Below, in pieces: positions 24,356 through 32,908 of a DNA stretch of 44,535 nt (position 1 is the stretch's first letter; each line of letters begins with the position of its first letter). Origin of the DNA: Cupriavidus cauae (GTDB lineage: Bacteria > Pseudomonadota > Gammaproteobacteria > Burkholderiales > Burkholderiaceae); assembly GCF_008632125.1 (NCBI RefSeq), contig NZ_VWRN01000048.1:1-44535 (forward strand), given 5' to 3'. The notes under the pieces are model-generated. The model did not search any database. It was not told the origin of the DNA and worked only from the letters and a program-made list of their open reading frames with translations. The position numbers and the translations under genes were made by a program.

Positions 24356-25452
24356 CGGCGGCGGAACAGACCGCGAAACAAGCGGCGAAACAAGCGGCCA
24401 AACAAGCAACAACGATTTCGCCGGCCGGCGGCATCGGCTTCTTCGAGCGCTATCTGACCATCTGGGTCGCGCTGTGCATCGTGGCCGGGATCCTGCTCGG
24501 CCAGTGGTTTCCCGGCGTCTTCCAGGCGATCGGCGCGATGGAGGTCGCGCAGGTCAATCTGCCGGTCGGGCTGCTGATCTGGGTGATGATCATCCCGATG
24601 CTGATCAAGATCGACTTCGGCGCGATGGGCCAGGTCGCGGGGCACTGGCGCGGCATCGGCGTGACGCTGTTGGTCAACTGGCTGGTCAAGCCGTTCTCGA
24701 TGGCGCTGCTGGCGTGGATCTTCGTGCGGCATGTATTCGCGCCGTGGCTGCCGGCCGAGCAGCTCGACAGCTACGTCGCCGGCCTGATCCTGCTGGCCGC
24801 GGCGCCCTGCACCGCGATGGTCTTTGTCTGGTCGCAGCTGTGCAAGGGCGATCCGTATTTCACGCTGTCGCAGGTGGCCGTCAACGACGCCATCATGGTG
24901 GTGGCGTTCGCGCCGGTGGTCGGGCTGCTGCTCGGGCTGTCGTCGATCACGGTGCCGTGGGACACGCTGATCGTCTCGGTGGTGCTGTACATCGTGATCC
25001 CGGTGGCGATCGCGCAGGCCATCCGCAAGCTGCTGCTGGCGCGCGGCGAGGCGACGTACCGGCGCGTGACCGGCGCGCTGGGCCCGTATGCGATCGCCGC
25101 GCTGCTGGCGACGCTGGTGCTGCTGTTCGGCTTCCAGGGCAACGCGATCGTCGAGCAGCCGCTGATCATCCTGCTGCTGGCGGTGCCGATCCTGATCCAG
25201 GTCGTGCTGAATTCGGGCCTGGCCTATTACCTGAACCGCAAGCTGGGCGTGGCGCATTGCGTGGCCGGCCCGTCCGCGCTGATCGGCGCCAGCAACTTCT
25301 TCGAGCTGGCCGTCGCCACGGCGATCAGCCTGTTCGGCTTCGAATCCGGCGCGGCGCTGGCCACCGTGGTCGGCGTGCTGATCGAGGTGCCGATCATGCT
25401 GCTGGTGGTCGGCGTGGTCAATCGCTCGCAACGTTGGTACGAAGCCTCCTGA
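24352..25452 (+). CDS. acr3: ACR3-type arsenite efflux transporter
   Basis: A 366-residue inner membrane carrier that exports arsenite, with about 10 membrane helices. It carries the conserved Cys in LLAAAPCTAMVFVWS (helix 4) and the conserved Glu in GASNFFELAVATAISLFG (helix 9), both needed in the family. The start overlaps the arsR stop as ATGA. The cytosolic N-terminus contains three AKQA repeats from a short 12-bp tandem repeat (about 24371-24407) not seen in most relatives. Second gene of the ars operon. Confidence 0.93.
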   Translation: MTAAEQTAKQAAKQAAKQATTISPAGGIGFFERYLTIWVALCIVAGILLGQWFPGVFQAIGAMEVAQVNLPVGLLIWVMIIPMLIKIDFGAMGQVAGHWRGIGVTLLVNWLVKPFSMALLAWIFVRHVFAPWLPAEQLDSYVAGLILLAAAPCTAMVFVWSQLCKGDPYFTLSQVAVNDAIMVVAFAPVVGLLLGLSSITVPWDTLIVSVVLYIVIPVAIAQAIRKLLLARGEATYRRVTGALGPYAIAALLATLVLLFGFQGNAIVEQPLIILLLAVPILIQVVLNSGLAYYLNRKLGVAHCVAGPSALIGASNFFELAVATAISLFGFESGAALATVVGVLIEVPIMLLVVGVVNRSQRWYEAS

Positions 25453-25472
25453 AACCCGTCATACCCGCCGTC

Positions 25473-25901
25473 ATGTCCACTGTCACGATCTACCACAACC
25501 CCGCCTGCGGCACGTCCCGCAACACGCTGGCGATGATTCGCAACGCCGGCATCGAACCGACGGTCATCGAGTACCTGAAGACGCCGCCGACTCGCGGCGA
25601 GCTCGAAGGCATGATCCGGCAGGCCGGCTTGCGCGTGCGCGAAGCGATTCGCGAGAAAGGCACGCCCTATGCCGAGCTGGGCCTCGACGACCCGTCGCTG
25701 ACCGATGACCAGCTGCTCGACGCGATGATGGCGCATCCGATCCTGATCAACCGCCCGTTCGTCGTCACCGCGCTCGGCGTGCGGCTGTGCCGGCCGTCGG
25801 AGGTTGTGCTGGACATCCTGCCTGCGCCGCAGCAAGGCCCGTTTGCCAAGGAGGATGGCGAGCTCGTCATCGACGCCGACGGCCGGAGGGTCTTGCGATG
25901 A
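25473..25901 (+). CDS. arsC: Glutaredoxin-dependent arsenate reductase
   Basis: A 142-residue enzyme reducing arsenate to arsenite for export by ACR3. The active-site Cys12 lies in [11 protein letters not shown], and the arsenate-binding Arg residues are expected in the [16 protein letters not shown] region (Arg in INRPFV and GVRLCRP). The length equals the plasmid R773-type ArsC of thioredoxin fold. It starts 20 bp after acr3 and overlaps arsH by four bases. Confidence 0.93.
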   Translation: MSTVTIYHNPACGTSRNTLAMIRNAGIEPTVIEYLKTPPTRGELEGMIRQAGLRVREAIREKGTPYAELGLDDPSLTDDQLLDAMMAHPILINRPFVVTALGVRLCRPSEVVLDILPAPQQGPFAKEDGELVIDADGRRVLR

Positions 25902-26662
25902 GCGCCGACCTGCCCAACCTGATTCCGTCGCTGCTCGACGTCCCCGATCCGCACAAGCTGGAGCCGGCGAAGACCAGCACCCACCCGCCCCGCATCCTGC
26001 TGCTCTACGGCTCGCTGCGCCCGACCTCGTACAGCCGGCTGCTGACGCTGGAGGCCGAACGCATCCTCAAACGCCTCGGCGCGGAAACGCGCGTGTTCGA
26101 TCCGCACGAACTGCCGATCGCCGACAGCGTGCCGGCGGACCACCCCAAGGTGGCCGAGCTGCGCAAATTGTCGGAATGGTCCGAGGGACAGGTCTGGTGC
26201 AGCCCGGAGCGGCACGGCACGCTCACTGCCGTCTTGAAGAACCAGATCGACTGGCTGCCGCTGGAGAGCGGCGGCATTCGGCCGACCCAGGGCCGCACGC
26301 TGGCGGTGATGCAGGTCTGCGGCGGCTCGCAGTCGTTCAACGCGGTCAATGCGCTGCGCGTGCTGGGCCGCTGGATGCGGATGATCACGATCCCGAACCA
26401 GTCGTCGGTACCGAAGGCGTATCAGGAATTCGACGCGAATGGCCGCATGAAGCCGTCGTCGTATTACGACCGCGTGGTCGACGTGATGGAGGAACTGGTC
26501 AAGTTCACGCTGCTGACGCGCGACCGCTCGGACTACCTGACCGACCGCTACAGCGAGCGCAAGGAGTCCGCGCCGCCGGTAGCGACGACGCTGACCGCCG
26601 CGGCAATGCGCCACGAGCAGGACGCCAAGGTCGGCGACACCGACGACGGCGAGGTCGAATAG
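25898..26662 (+). CDS. arsH: ArsH organoarsenical oxidase / NADPH-FMN reductase
   Basis: A 254-residue flavoprotein of the NADPH-dependent FMN reductase fold. The FMN phosphate loop is [12 protein letters not shown] (about residues 39-50), followed by [20 protein letters not shown] and the ArsH-specific [20 protein letters not shown] region. ArsH oxidises trivalent organoarsenicals and reduces quinones or metals with NADPH. The ATG overlaps the arsC stop. Last gene of the ars operon. The C-terminal 30 residues are acidic and polar. Confidence 0.92.
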   Translation: MSADLPNLIPSLLDVPDPHKLEPAKTSTHPPRILLLYGSLRPTSYSRLLTLEAERILKRLGAETRVFDPHELPIADSVPADHPKVAELRKLSEWSEGQVWCSPERHGTLTAVLKNQIDWLPLESGGIRPTQGRTLAVMQVCGGSQSFNAVNALRVLGRWMRMITIPNQSSVPKAYQEFDANGRMKPSSYYDRVVDVMEELVKFTLLTRDRSDYLTDRYSERKESAPPVATTLTAAAMRHEQDAKVGDTDDGEVE

Positions 26663-26736
26663 AGGCGGCGCGGTCCCGGCCGGGCCGCCGCGCCTTGGGG
26701 CCACGCCGCGCGCCATGCGCGGCGTCGGCACCTGTT

Positions 26737-27381
26737 TCAGTCCGGCCAGCGCGAGGCGAGGATGATGCTGCAGAGGTCGGCGCGCTTGAAGTTCGGATCT
26801 TTGAACGCGAGCACATCGTCGTTGAAGGTGCCGAAGGTGGTGTCGGGCCGGTGCTTCATGCCCTCGTAGAAGGCGTCGATGATGCCGTGCTTGAAGTCGT
26901 GGCCGCGCGGATGGGCAGCGATCACGGCTTCGCGCTCGTCATCGCCGAGGTCCTGATAGCCGCGCCCGGCCACGTCCATTCCCGCCCCGGCCTGGATCAG
27001 CGCGATCTCCGGATGCATGTGTTCCGGAATGCCCGGCGTCGTATGCAAGGCAATGGCGGCCCACACCGTCGCGATATCGCTCTCGGCCACGCCGCGGCTG
27101 CGCAGGAAGTCGCGCGCGGCATTGGCGCCGTCGACCTCGAAGCGCAGCTGACTCTGCTGATAGCGAGAGGTCAGCCCCAGATCGTGGAACATCGACGCGA
27201 TGTACAGCAGCTCCGGATCGAAACGCAGCTGCCGCCGGCGTCCGAGCAGACTGCCCCAGAAATAGACGCGAACGGAGTGGTGATACAGCAGGTCGCTCTC
27301 GGTATCGCGGATCAGCTCGGTGGCCTCGCGGGCCAGCTTGCTGTCGGGAATCGTGATGCCTGCAATGACGTCGGTGGCCAT
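26737..27381 (-). CDS. HD-domain hydrolase, cyanamide hydratase-like
   Basis: A 214-residue HD-superfamily protein. Metal ligands are seen as His34/His35 in LLYHHSVRVYFWG, His66-Asp67 in SMFHDLGLT, and later His in AIALHTTPGIPEH and the GRGYQDLGDD region. This order matches cyanamide-hydratase-like HD proteins rather than nucleotidases. Some members hydrate nitriles or cyanamide; others are unknown. Last gene of a three-gene operon after a cupin and an AhpD-like protein, 45 bp downstream of the latter. Substrate unknown. Confidence 0.75.
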   Translation of the reverse strand: MATDVIAGITIPDSKLAREATELIRDTESDLLYHHSVRVYFWGSLLGRRRQLRFDPELLYIASMFHDLGLTSRYQQSQLRFEVDGANAARDFLRSRGVAESDIATVWAAIALHTTPGIPEHMHPEIALIQAGAGMDVAGRGYQDLGDDEREAVIAAHPRGHDFKHGIIDAFYEGMKHRPDTTFGTFNDDVLAFKDPNFKRADLCSIILASRWPD

Positions 27382-27426
27382 GGCGGTACTCCTCGGGGAT
27401 AGGCCGGAAGTGGCTCGATAAAACGA

Positions 27427-27882
27427 CTACTGCGCCAGCGCGGCCTGCGGCGTATTGCGGAAGCTGATCGCCATGCGGTTGTACAGGTTCATCACGCCGA
27501 TCGCGATGGTCAGGTCGACCAGCTCCCGTTCGTCGAACACCGCCCTCGCCGCCTGGTAGTCGGCGTCCGGCACGCCGGTCTGCGCCACGCGCGTCACCGA
27601 TTCCGCCCACGCCAGCGCGGCACGCTCGCGCTCGTCGAACAGATCCCCGGCCTCGGCCCAGGCCTGGACAAGCGCGAGCTTTTCGACCTTCACGCCCTTC
27701 TTCAGCAGGTCGCGGGTATGCATGTCGAGGCAGTAGGCGCAATTGTTGATCTGCGACACGCGCAGGTAGACCAGGTCGACCAGCACCGGCGACAGGTTGG
27801 ACTGCATCACGTAGCCATAGGCGCCGCCCAGGGCCTTCATGCCGGCGGGCGCAATCTGGTTGTAGTCGAGACGTTTGCTCAT
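27427..27882 (-). CDS. AhpD-like carboxymuconolactone decarboxylase-family protein
   Basis: A 151-residue alpha-helical protein with the AhpD-type redox motif CAYCLDMH (Cys48, Cys51, His55) preceded by VYLRVSQINN. This motif supports thiol peroxidase or disulfide reductase activity rather than lactone decarboxylation. The ATG overlaps the cupin stop by four bases and has AAGGAGT upstream. Members of this family are commonly found next to MocR regulators and cupins, as here, suggesting a response to reactive compounds. Confidence 0.87.
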   Translation of the reverse strand: MSKRLDYNQIAPAGMKALGGAYGYVMQSNLSPVLVDLVYLRVSQINNCAYCLDMHTRDLLKKGVKVEKLALVQAWAEAGDLFDERERAALAWAESVTRVAQTGVPDADYQAARAVFDERELVDLTIAIGVMNLYNRMAISFRNTPQAALAQ

Positions 27883-28334
27883 TGCATGGACTCCTTCTTC
27901 GCGGAGGAATGGACAGGGGTGGTCAGTTCCTTGTCGTCGGTGTCGACGACGAACACGGCCAGCAGCTTGGCCGGCTTGGTGGCGCTGGCATTGCGGCTGA
28001 CCGGATGGCGCGAGCCCGGCGACTCGCTGAAGCTCTCGCCGGCACGGTAGACGCGTTTCGGCCCGTCGTTGACTTGCGACTCGATGGCGCCCGAGACGAC
28101 GTAGCCGTAGATGAAGGCGGATTTCGCATGCACATGCGAGGGCGAGGCGGCGCCGGGCGCGTAGTCGACCACGACGGCAACCAGCGACTTGCCCGGAATG
28201 TTGGGGATCGGTTGATTGAAATTGGGGGTGACCTTCTCCCCGGCTGCGTGGCCGAAGGCCGGCATGGCCCAGGCGATGGCGGCGGCGGCATAAGTGGCGG
28301 CGCAGGCGACGCCAATCACGGATCGAATGTTCAT
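27879..28334 (-). CDS. Exported cupin-domain protein
   Basis: A 151-residue protein with an N-terminal signal peptide (hydrophobic VIGVACAATYAAAAIAWAM, likely cut after FGHA) and one cupin barrel. The metal motif is in SPSHVHAKSAFIYGYVVSG and the second in GESFSESPGSRHPVSRN, which keep His ligands for one metal. ATG 28334 is preceded by GGAGAG. First gene of the operon reading towards 26737, divergent from the MocR gene. Function unknown; could be a periplasmic dioxygenase or isomerase. Confidence 0.78.
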   Translation of the reverse strand: MNIRSVIGVACAATYAAAAIAWAMPAFGHAAGEKVTPNFNQPIPNIPGKSLVAVVVDYAPGAASPSHVHAKSAFIYGYVVSGAIESQVNDGPKRVYRAGESFSESPGSRHPVSRNASATKPAKLLAVFVVDTDDKELTTPVHSSAKKESMQ

Positions 28335-28372
28335 GAGGCTCTCCAGATGGGTGTTCCCATTCTGGTCTTGCG

Positions 28373-28418
28373 CTGGTACAAATAAAAGAACCAAGAATCA
28401 TCGATTTTTATGTACCAG
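28373..28418. promoter_or_regulatory. Candidate MocR operator (inverted repeat)
   Basis: CTGGTACA at 28373-28380 and TGTACCAG at 28411-28418 form a perfect 8-bp inverted repeat with a 30-bp AT-rich centre, between the divergent cupin operon and the MocR gene. MocR dimers often bind two spaced half-sites, so this is the best operator candidate. Confidence 0.6.
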
Positions 28419-28434
28419 GCCGGCCGGCGTTAAC

Positions 28435-28476
28435 GTGCCCGTGCCCGTGCCCGTGCCCGTGCCCGTGCCCGTGCCC
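28435..28476 (+). repeat. GTGCCC hexanucleotide repeat, seven units
   Basis: Seven perfect tandem copies of GTGCCC lie between the inverted repeat and the MocR start. They are not part of a recognised coding frame and set the distance between operator/promoter and the start codon. A short frame ATG-ACC-CAG-CCA-TGA at 28489 overlaps the MocR ATG. Confidence 0.95.
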
Positions 28477-28499
28477 GATGACCACACCATGACCCAGCC

Positions 28500-29915
28500 A
28501 TGACGCAGCGCCTGCAACTCTCCCTGGACCGGACCGCCCGGACGCCGCTGGCCGAACAGATCCGCTGCGGCATCACCACCGCCATCGAAAAGGGCGTGCT
28601 GGCACCCGGCGCGCGGCTGCCGTCCTGGCAGGACCTTGCCACCCAGCTCGGCGTCGCGCGCGGCACCGTCAAGACAGCCTATGAAAAGCTGGCCGATGCG
28701 CAGCTGGTCGTTGCATCGCGCGCCAACGGCACCCGGGTCGCAGAACGTCCCGCGCTGCGCGCCGGCGCCGACGAGCGGCCCGATCCCGGCTCGTTCATGG
28801 ACCGGTATCTCGAATTCATGGCCGGGCCGGCCATCTTCCAGATGGGCGTGCCCGCGCAGGAGAGCCTGCCCGCCAGGCTGTTCTCGCGGGTGCGCGCCCA
28901 CGCGGCCCGCGCGGAACTCGGCGCCGCCTCGCTCTATCCCGACCCGCGCGGCGAGCCGGCGCTGCGGCGCGAAATCGCTGCCTACCTCGCCATCGCGCGT
29001 GGCATCCAGTGTTCGCCGTCGCAGATCCTGATCACCGGCGGGTTCGCCGGCGGGCTGGGGCTGGCCTTGCGGGCGCTCGGCCCGGACGGGCGCAAGGTCT
29101 GGACCGAAGACCCCGGCTTTCCGTACACGCGGCGCGGGCTGGAACTGGCGGGGTTGTCGCCGGTGCCGGTGCCGGTGGACGCCGACGGTCTCGATGTCGA
29201 CTACGGCCTGAGGCACGCCCCCGATGCGGCACTGGTGGTGCTGACGCCCGGGCAGCAGGCTCCGCTCGGCGGCACGCTGTCGCTGCCGCGGCGCCTGCAG
29301 CTGCTCGATTGGGCCGCGGCGCAAGGCGCCTGGGTCATCGAAGACGACTACCTCAGCGAGCTGCGGCTCGAGGGCCGGGCGGCGCCCGCCCTCGCCTCGC
29401 TGGACCGCGCCGGACGCGTGATCCATATCGGCTCCTTCAGCAAGACCATCAGCCCGGCGCTGCGCCTGGGCTTCGTGGTCGTGCCCCCATCGCTGGTGTC
29501 CCGGTTTGCCGAGATGGCGGCGTGCCTCGCGCCCGCCCCGGCCCCGTCGATCCAGCTCGCCACCGCCGAGTTCATGCACGATGGCCATTACCTGCGGCAC
29601 CTGCGGCGCACCAAGCGGCTCTATGCGTCGCAGCGCGATGGGCTGCTGGCCTGCCTGCGTCCGCGCGTCGGCGCGGCGGCGGATCCGACCGGGCTGGCGG
29701 TGCTGCTGCGGCTGCCGGACGGCACCTACGACGTGTCGATCGTGAAGGAAACGGCGAGCTTCGGCATCGCGCCCTCGCCGCTGTCGGTCTGGTATGCGTC
29801 CGCCGCGAGCGCGAAGTCCGGATTGTTGCTCGGCATTGCGACCGCGCCGCCGATGCAGGTGGCGGCGTCCTGCGATCGCCTGCTCGAGGTCGTGGAGCGC
29901 TTCCGGCCGAGATAG
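28500..29915 (+). CDS. MocR/PdxR-family regulator (GntR HTH plus aminotransferase domain)
   Basis: A 471-residue regulator. The GntR winged helix is at about residues 1-75 (ARLPSWQDLATQLGVARGTV, then AYEKLADAQLV). The rest is an aminotransferase class I/II fold with the PLP-binding region: the Lys in SFSKTISPALRLGFVV and the DDYLSELR segment. PLP or an aldimine with an amino compound is the expected effector. Divergent from the cupin/AhpD/HD operon, which it probably controls through the inverted repeat at 28373-28418. An alternative effector cannot be excluded. Confidence 0.9.
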   Translation: MTQRLQLSLDRTARTPLAEQIRCGITTAIEKGVLAPGARLPSWQDLATQLGVARGTVKTAYEKLADAQLVVASRANGTRVAERPALRAGADERPDPGSFMDRYLEFMAGPAIFQMGVPAQESLPARLFSRVRAHAARAELGAASLYPDPRGEPALRREIAAYLAIARGIQCSPSQILITGGFAGGLGLALRALGPDGRKVWTEDPGFPYTRRGLELAGLSPVPVPVDADGLDVDYGLRHAPDAALVVLTPGQQAPLGGTLSLPRRLQLLDWAAAQGAWVIEDDYLSELRLEGRAAPALASLDRAGRVIHIGSFSKTISPALRLGFVVVPPSLVSRFAEMAACLAPAPAPSIQLATAEFMHDGHYLRHLRRTKRLYASQRDGLLACLRPRVGAAADPTGLAVLLRLPDGTYDVSIVKETASFGIAPSPLSVWYASAASAKSGLLLGIATAPPMQVAASCDRLLEVVERFRPR

Positions 29916-29929
29916 TGCGACGGCGACCC

Positions 29930-29979
29930 GGCGACGGCGAATTGGCGACGGCCATTGGCGACGGCGATTTGGCGACGGC
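29930..29979 (+). repeat. GGCGACGGC spaced repeats
   Basis: Four exact GGCGACGGC blocks at 29930, 29944, 29957 and 29971 separated by four or five AT-containing bases give a 13-14-bp period after the MocR stop codon. No coding role is apparent. Confidence 0.85.
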
Positions 29980-30024
29980 CGCCAAGCCCGATGTCGCGAC
30001 ACGATAGCGGCTAATTAGCCACTT

Positions 30025-30055
30025 TTGAAATCGCGTTCGCCGACGTATGTATAAT
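30025..30055 (+). promoter_or_regulatory. Promoter of the MscS-type channel gene
   Basis: A consensus TTGAAA at 30025-30030 and perfect TATAAT at 30050-30055 with a 19-bp spacer, about 160 bp before the chosen start ATG 30218. Both boxes are good; the spacer is two bases long of optimum. Confidence 0.6.
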
Positions 30056-30217
30056 TCCGGGCTTTCCGGTGCCGGCGGCGTCCACTCGCGTTGGCTGCGA
30101 CGCCCCGTCATGGCCCTGCCCACTTCCCCGCGGCATGGCGCGACGCCCGGCACGCATCGGATGACTCCACGGCAACGTCCGGCGCCCGCAGGCGCCGGCT
30201 CGAAAGGTGCTCCCCTC

Positions 30218-32647
30218 ATGCGTCGATTTCCCGGAATGGCGTTCAGCCTGCTGCTGATCGTCTTTTTGCATCTGTTACCCGCCGCGGCACCCGCGGCCTT
30301 TGGCGCGGACGAACCGTCCCAGACCGCGGACAAGCCCGCCGCCCCGTTCTCCGCCGCCGCGGCCAGCGCGGAGTTGAAACGGCTGCAGACCGAGCAGGAC
30401 CGCATCAAGCAGCAGGCCTCCAAGGACACCACCGGCAACCAGCTGACCGAGCTCGACGATGCCGTGCACCGGCTGCTGGCGGACGTCGACACGCTGACCG
30501 GCACGCTGGTGGCCGAGCGCGCCAAGGTGCAGGCACAGATCGATCTGCTGGGCCCGCCGCCGGCCGACGGCAGCGCGTCGGAGGCGCCCGCCGTCGCCCG
30601 CCAGCGCGCAGACTTGAACGGGCGCGCCAAGGCGCTCGACGAGCAGTTGAAGAAGGCCGAAGAAGACAAGGAAAGCCTCGGCAATCTGGCCGATCAGATC
30701 GGCAAGCTGCAGCGCGGCCATCTGAAGGACCAGGTCGCCCTGCGCTCCAACAGCATCCTCAGCGGCGACTTCTGGATGCCGGCATTCGACCCGAGCCCGC
30801 AGGACCGCCAGCGCTTCGAATCGCTGCGCTCGCTGGTCACGCCGATGGCGAAACAGGCCTGGGACGCCGACCACCGGACCGGCACGGTGATGCTGCTGGC
30901 GCTGGCCTTTGCCATCTGGTCGCTGGGCCGCCGGCTGATCGAGCGCGGCATGGCCTGGGTTTGCCTGCACCGGCTGCCGGAGCACCGGCTGCGGCGCAGC
31001 GCGCTGGCGTTGTCGACCGCGCTGGCTACGGTGCTGACCACCGCGCTGGCCGTGCGCATCGTGCTGTTCGCCTTCACGCGCGACTACGAGCTGTCCGAGC
31101 CGATGCGCGATCTGGCGGACGAGCTGATCAAGCTGACGATGACCAGCGCGCTGATCGCGGGCCTGGGCCGGGCGCTGCTCTGCACGCGCCATCCGACCTG
31201 GCGCCTGCCGTCGCTGCACGACGACATCGCCCGCGCGCTGCGGCCCTTCCCCATCGTGCTGGCTGGCCTGCTGTTGCTGGCCGGCACCGTCGAGCAGCTG
31301 AACCGGACCATCGATACCAGCGTCCAGGTCACGCTGTTCGGGCGCGGCCTGGTGTCGCTGGTGGTCACGCTGACGATCGGCGCCGGGCTGCTGCGGGCCA
31401 ACCGCGTGCGCGCCGCGCTGGTCGCCGCCGGCGAGCGGCCGGGCAGCGGCTCGACGCTGACCGGCATCGTGCTGGCCGGCCTGACCGCCACCATCGTGGT
31501 GACGCTGGTGGCCCTGGTGACCGGCTATATCACCTTCGCGCGCTTCCTGACCTACGAGATCGTCTGGTTCGACATCGTGCTATGCAGCCTGTATCTGCTG
31601 ACCAAGCTGACGCGCGATGCCTGCGAGAGCCTGTTCTCGGTCCACTATTCGAGCGGCCGCATCATCAAGCAGCTGTTCGGGCTCGGCGACAGCCATCTCG
31701 ATCAGGTGTCGACCGTGCTGTCGGGGCTGGGCTCGAGCCTGCTGTTGCTGCTGGCGGTGATCGCGCTGCTGACCGGCGGCTTCGGCACCACGCCCAAGGA
31801 CCTGCTCGACAGCCTGCTGATGGTGCTGGGCGGCGAGCGGCTGCGGGCGATGAACATCATGCCGGAGCGCATCCTGAACGCGGTGATCGCCACCGGCGTG
31901 GGCGTCTATATCCTGCGCTCGGTGCGCCGCTGGCTCGATGCGGACCTGCTGCCCAAGACCGGCATGGAGCCGGGCATGCGCGCCTCCCTGGTGACGCTGT
32001 TCAGCAATATCGGCTACGTGCTGCTGGTGCTGATGACGCTGTCGCTGCTGGGCGTGCGCTGGGACAACCTGGCCTGGATCGTCAGCGCGCTGTCGGTCGG
32101 CATCGGCTTCGGCCTGCAGGAGATCGTCAAGAACTTCATCTCGGGGCTGATCCTGCTGACCGAGCGGCCGGTCAAGGTCGGCGACATGGTCAATATCGGC
32201 GGCGTCGAGGGCGATATCCGCCGCATCAGCGTGCGCGCCACCGAGATCCAGCTGGGCGACCGCTCGACGATGATCGTGCCGAACTCGCAGCTGATCTCGC
32301 AGAGCGTGCGCAATGTCACGATGAACAACAGCACGCTCGGCGTGGCCTCGCTGACGCTGACCTTCCCGCTGAACATCGACCCGGAGGAAGTGCGCGACAT
32401 GCTGCTGGCCGCCTACGCGGACAACCAGGCCATCCTCGACCATCCCGCGCCGTCGGTGACCTTCAGCCAGCTGGCGCCGAACGGCATCACGCTGACGGTG
32501 ACGGGCTTCGTCTCCAGCCCGCGCATTGCCGGCGGCACCAAGAGCGATCTGCTGTTCGACATCCTGAAGCGGCTGCGCGCGGCGGAGATTCCGCTGACGC
32601 ATCCGCAGACGCTGCGGCTGGTCAATTCGGAGGTGCTGGCGGCCTGA
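30218..32647 (+). CDS. Large MscS-family mechanosensitive channel with DUF3772-type N-terminus
   Basis: An 809-residue inner membrane protein. A signal peptide (MAFSLLLIVFLHLLPAAAPAA) leads to a periplasmic coiled-coil-rich domain up to about residue 210 (QTEQDRIKQQASKD, RAKALDEQLKKAEEDKES). Multiple membrane helices follow. The C-terminal third has the MscS core: the pore helix region VSALSVGIGFGLQEIVKNF, then ISGLILLTERPVKVGDMV and the beta domain RRISVRATEIQLGDRSTMIV. Such channels open under membrane tension and relieve osmotic downshock. ATG 30218 has AAAGGTG eight bases upstream; the frame is open to 30047 but the added residues are Arg/Pro-rich. Single-gene transcript. Confidence 0.88.
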   Translation: MRRFPGMAFSLLLIVFLHLLPAAAPAAFGADEPSQTADKPAAPFSAAAASAELKRLQTEQDRIKQQASKDTTGNQLTELDDAVHRLLADVDTLTGTLVAERAKVQAQIDLLGPPPADGSASEAPAVARQRADLNGRAKALDEQLKKAEEDKESLGNLADQIGKLQRGHLKDQVALRSNSILSGDFWMPAFDPSPQDRQRFESLRSLVTPMAKQAWDADHRTGTVMLLALAFAIWSLGRRLIERGMAWVCLHRLPEHRLRRSALALSTALATVLTTALAVRIVLFAFTRDYELSEPMRDLADELIKLTMTSALIAGLGRALLCTRHPTWRLPSLHDDIARALRPFPIVLAGLLLLAGTVEQLNRTIDTSVQVTLFGRGLVSLVVTLTIGAGLLRANRVRAALVAAGERPGSGSTLTGIVLAGLTATIVVTLVALVTGYITFARFLTYEIVWFDIVLCSLYLLTKLTRDACESLFSVHYSSGRIIKQLFGLGDSHLDQVSTVLSGLGSSLLLLLAVIALLTGGFGTTPKDLLDSLLMVLGGERLRAMNIMPERILNAVIATGVGVYILRSVRRWLDADLLPKTGMEPGMRASLVTLFSNIGYVLLVLMTLSLLGVRWDNLAWIVSALSVGIGFGLQEIVKNFISGLILLTERPVKVGDMVNIGGVEGDIRRISVRATEIQLGDRSTMIVPNSQLISQSVRNVTMNNSTLGVASLTLTFPLNIDPEEVRDMLLAAYADNQAILDHPAPSVTFSQLAPNGITLTVTGFVSSPRIAGGTKSDLLFDILKRLRAAEIPLTHPQTLRLVNSEVLAA

Positions 32648-32908
32648 TGGCGCGGCTGCGGCGGCTGGCGCGCGGCAGCGGCGGCTGCTCCTGCGGCTAG
32701 GGCTCCAGCTGCGGCTCGGCAGTGGCTGCGACTGACGCTGACGCTGAGCCTGTGGCACGGCTGCGGCCGGGCGCGGGGCGGCGGCGCCGTTATGCCGGCG
32801 GGGGTCGGCCGTTATTTCCTGCCAGTTAGCCTTGTGTTGCCTGGCAGGCGCCCAATGCCCCGGTGCCGACGCACTAGAATGGCGCGATTCCCGTTCGGAG
32901 ATCGCGCC

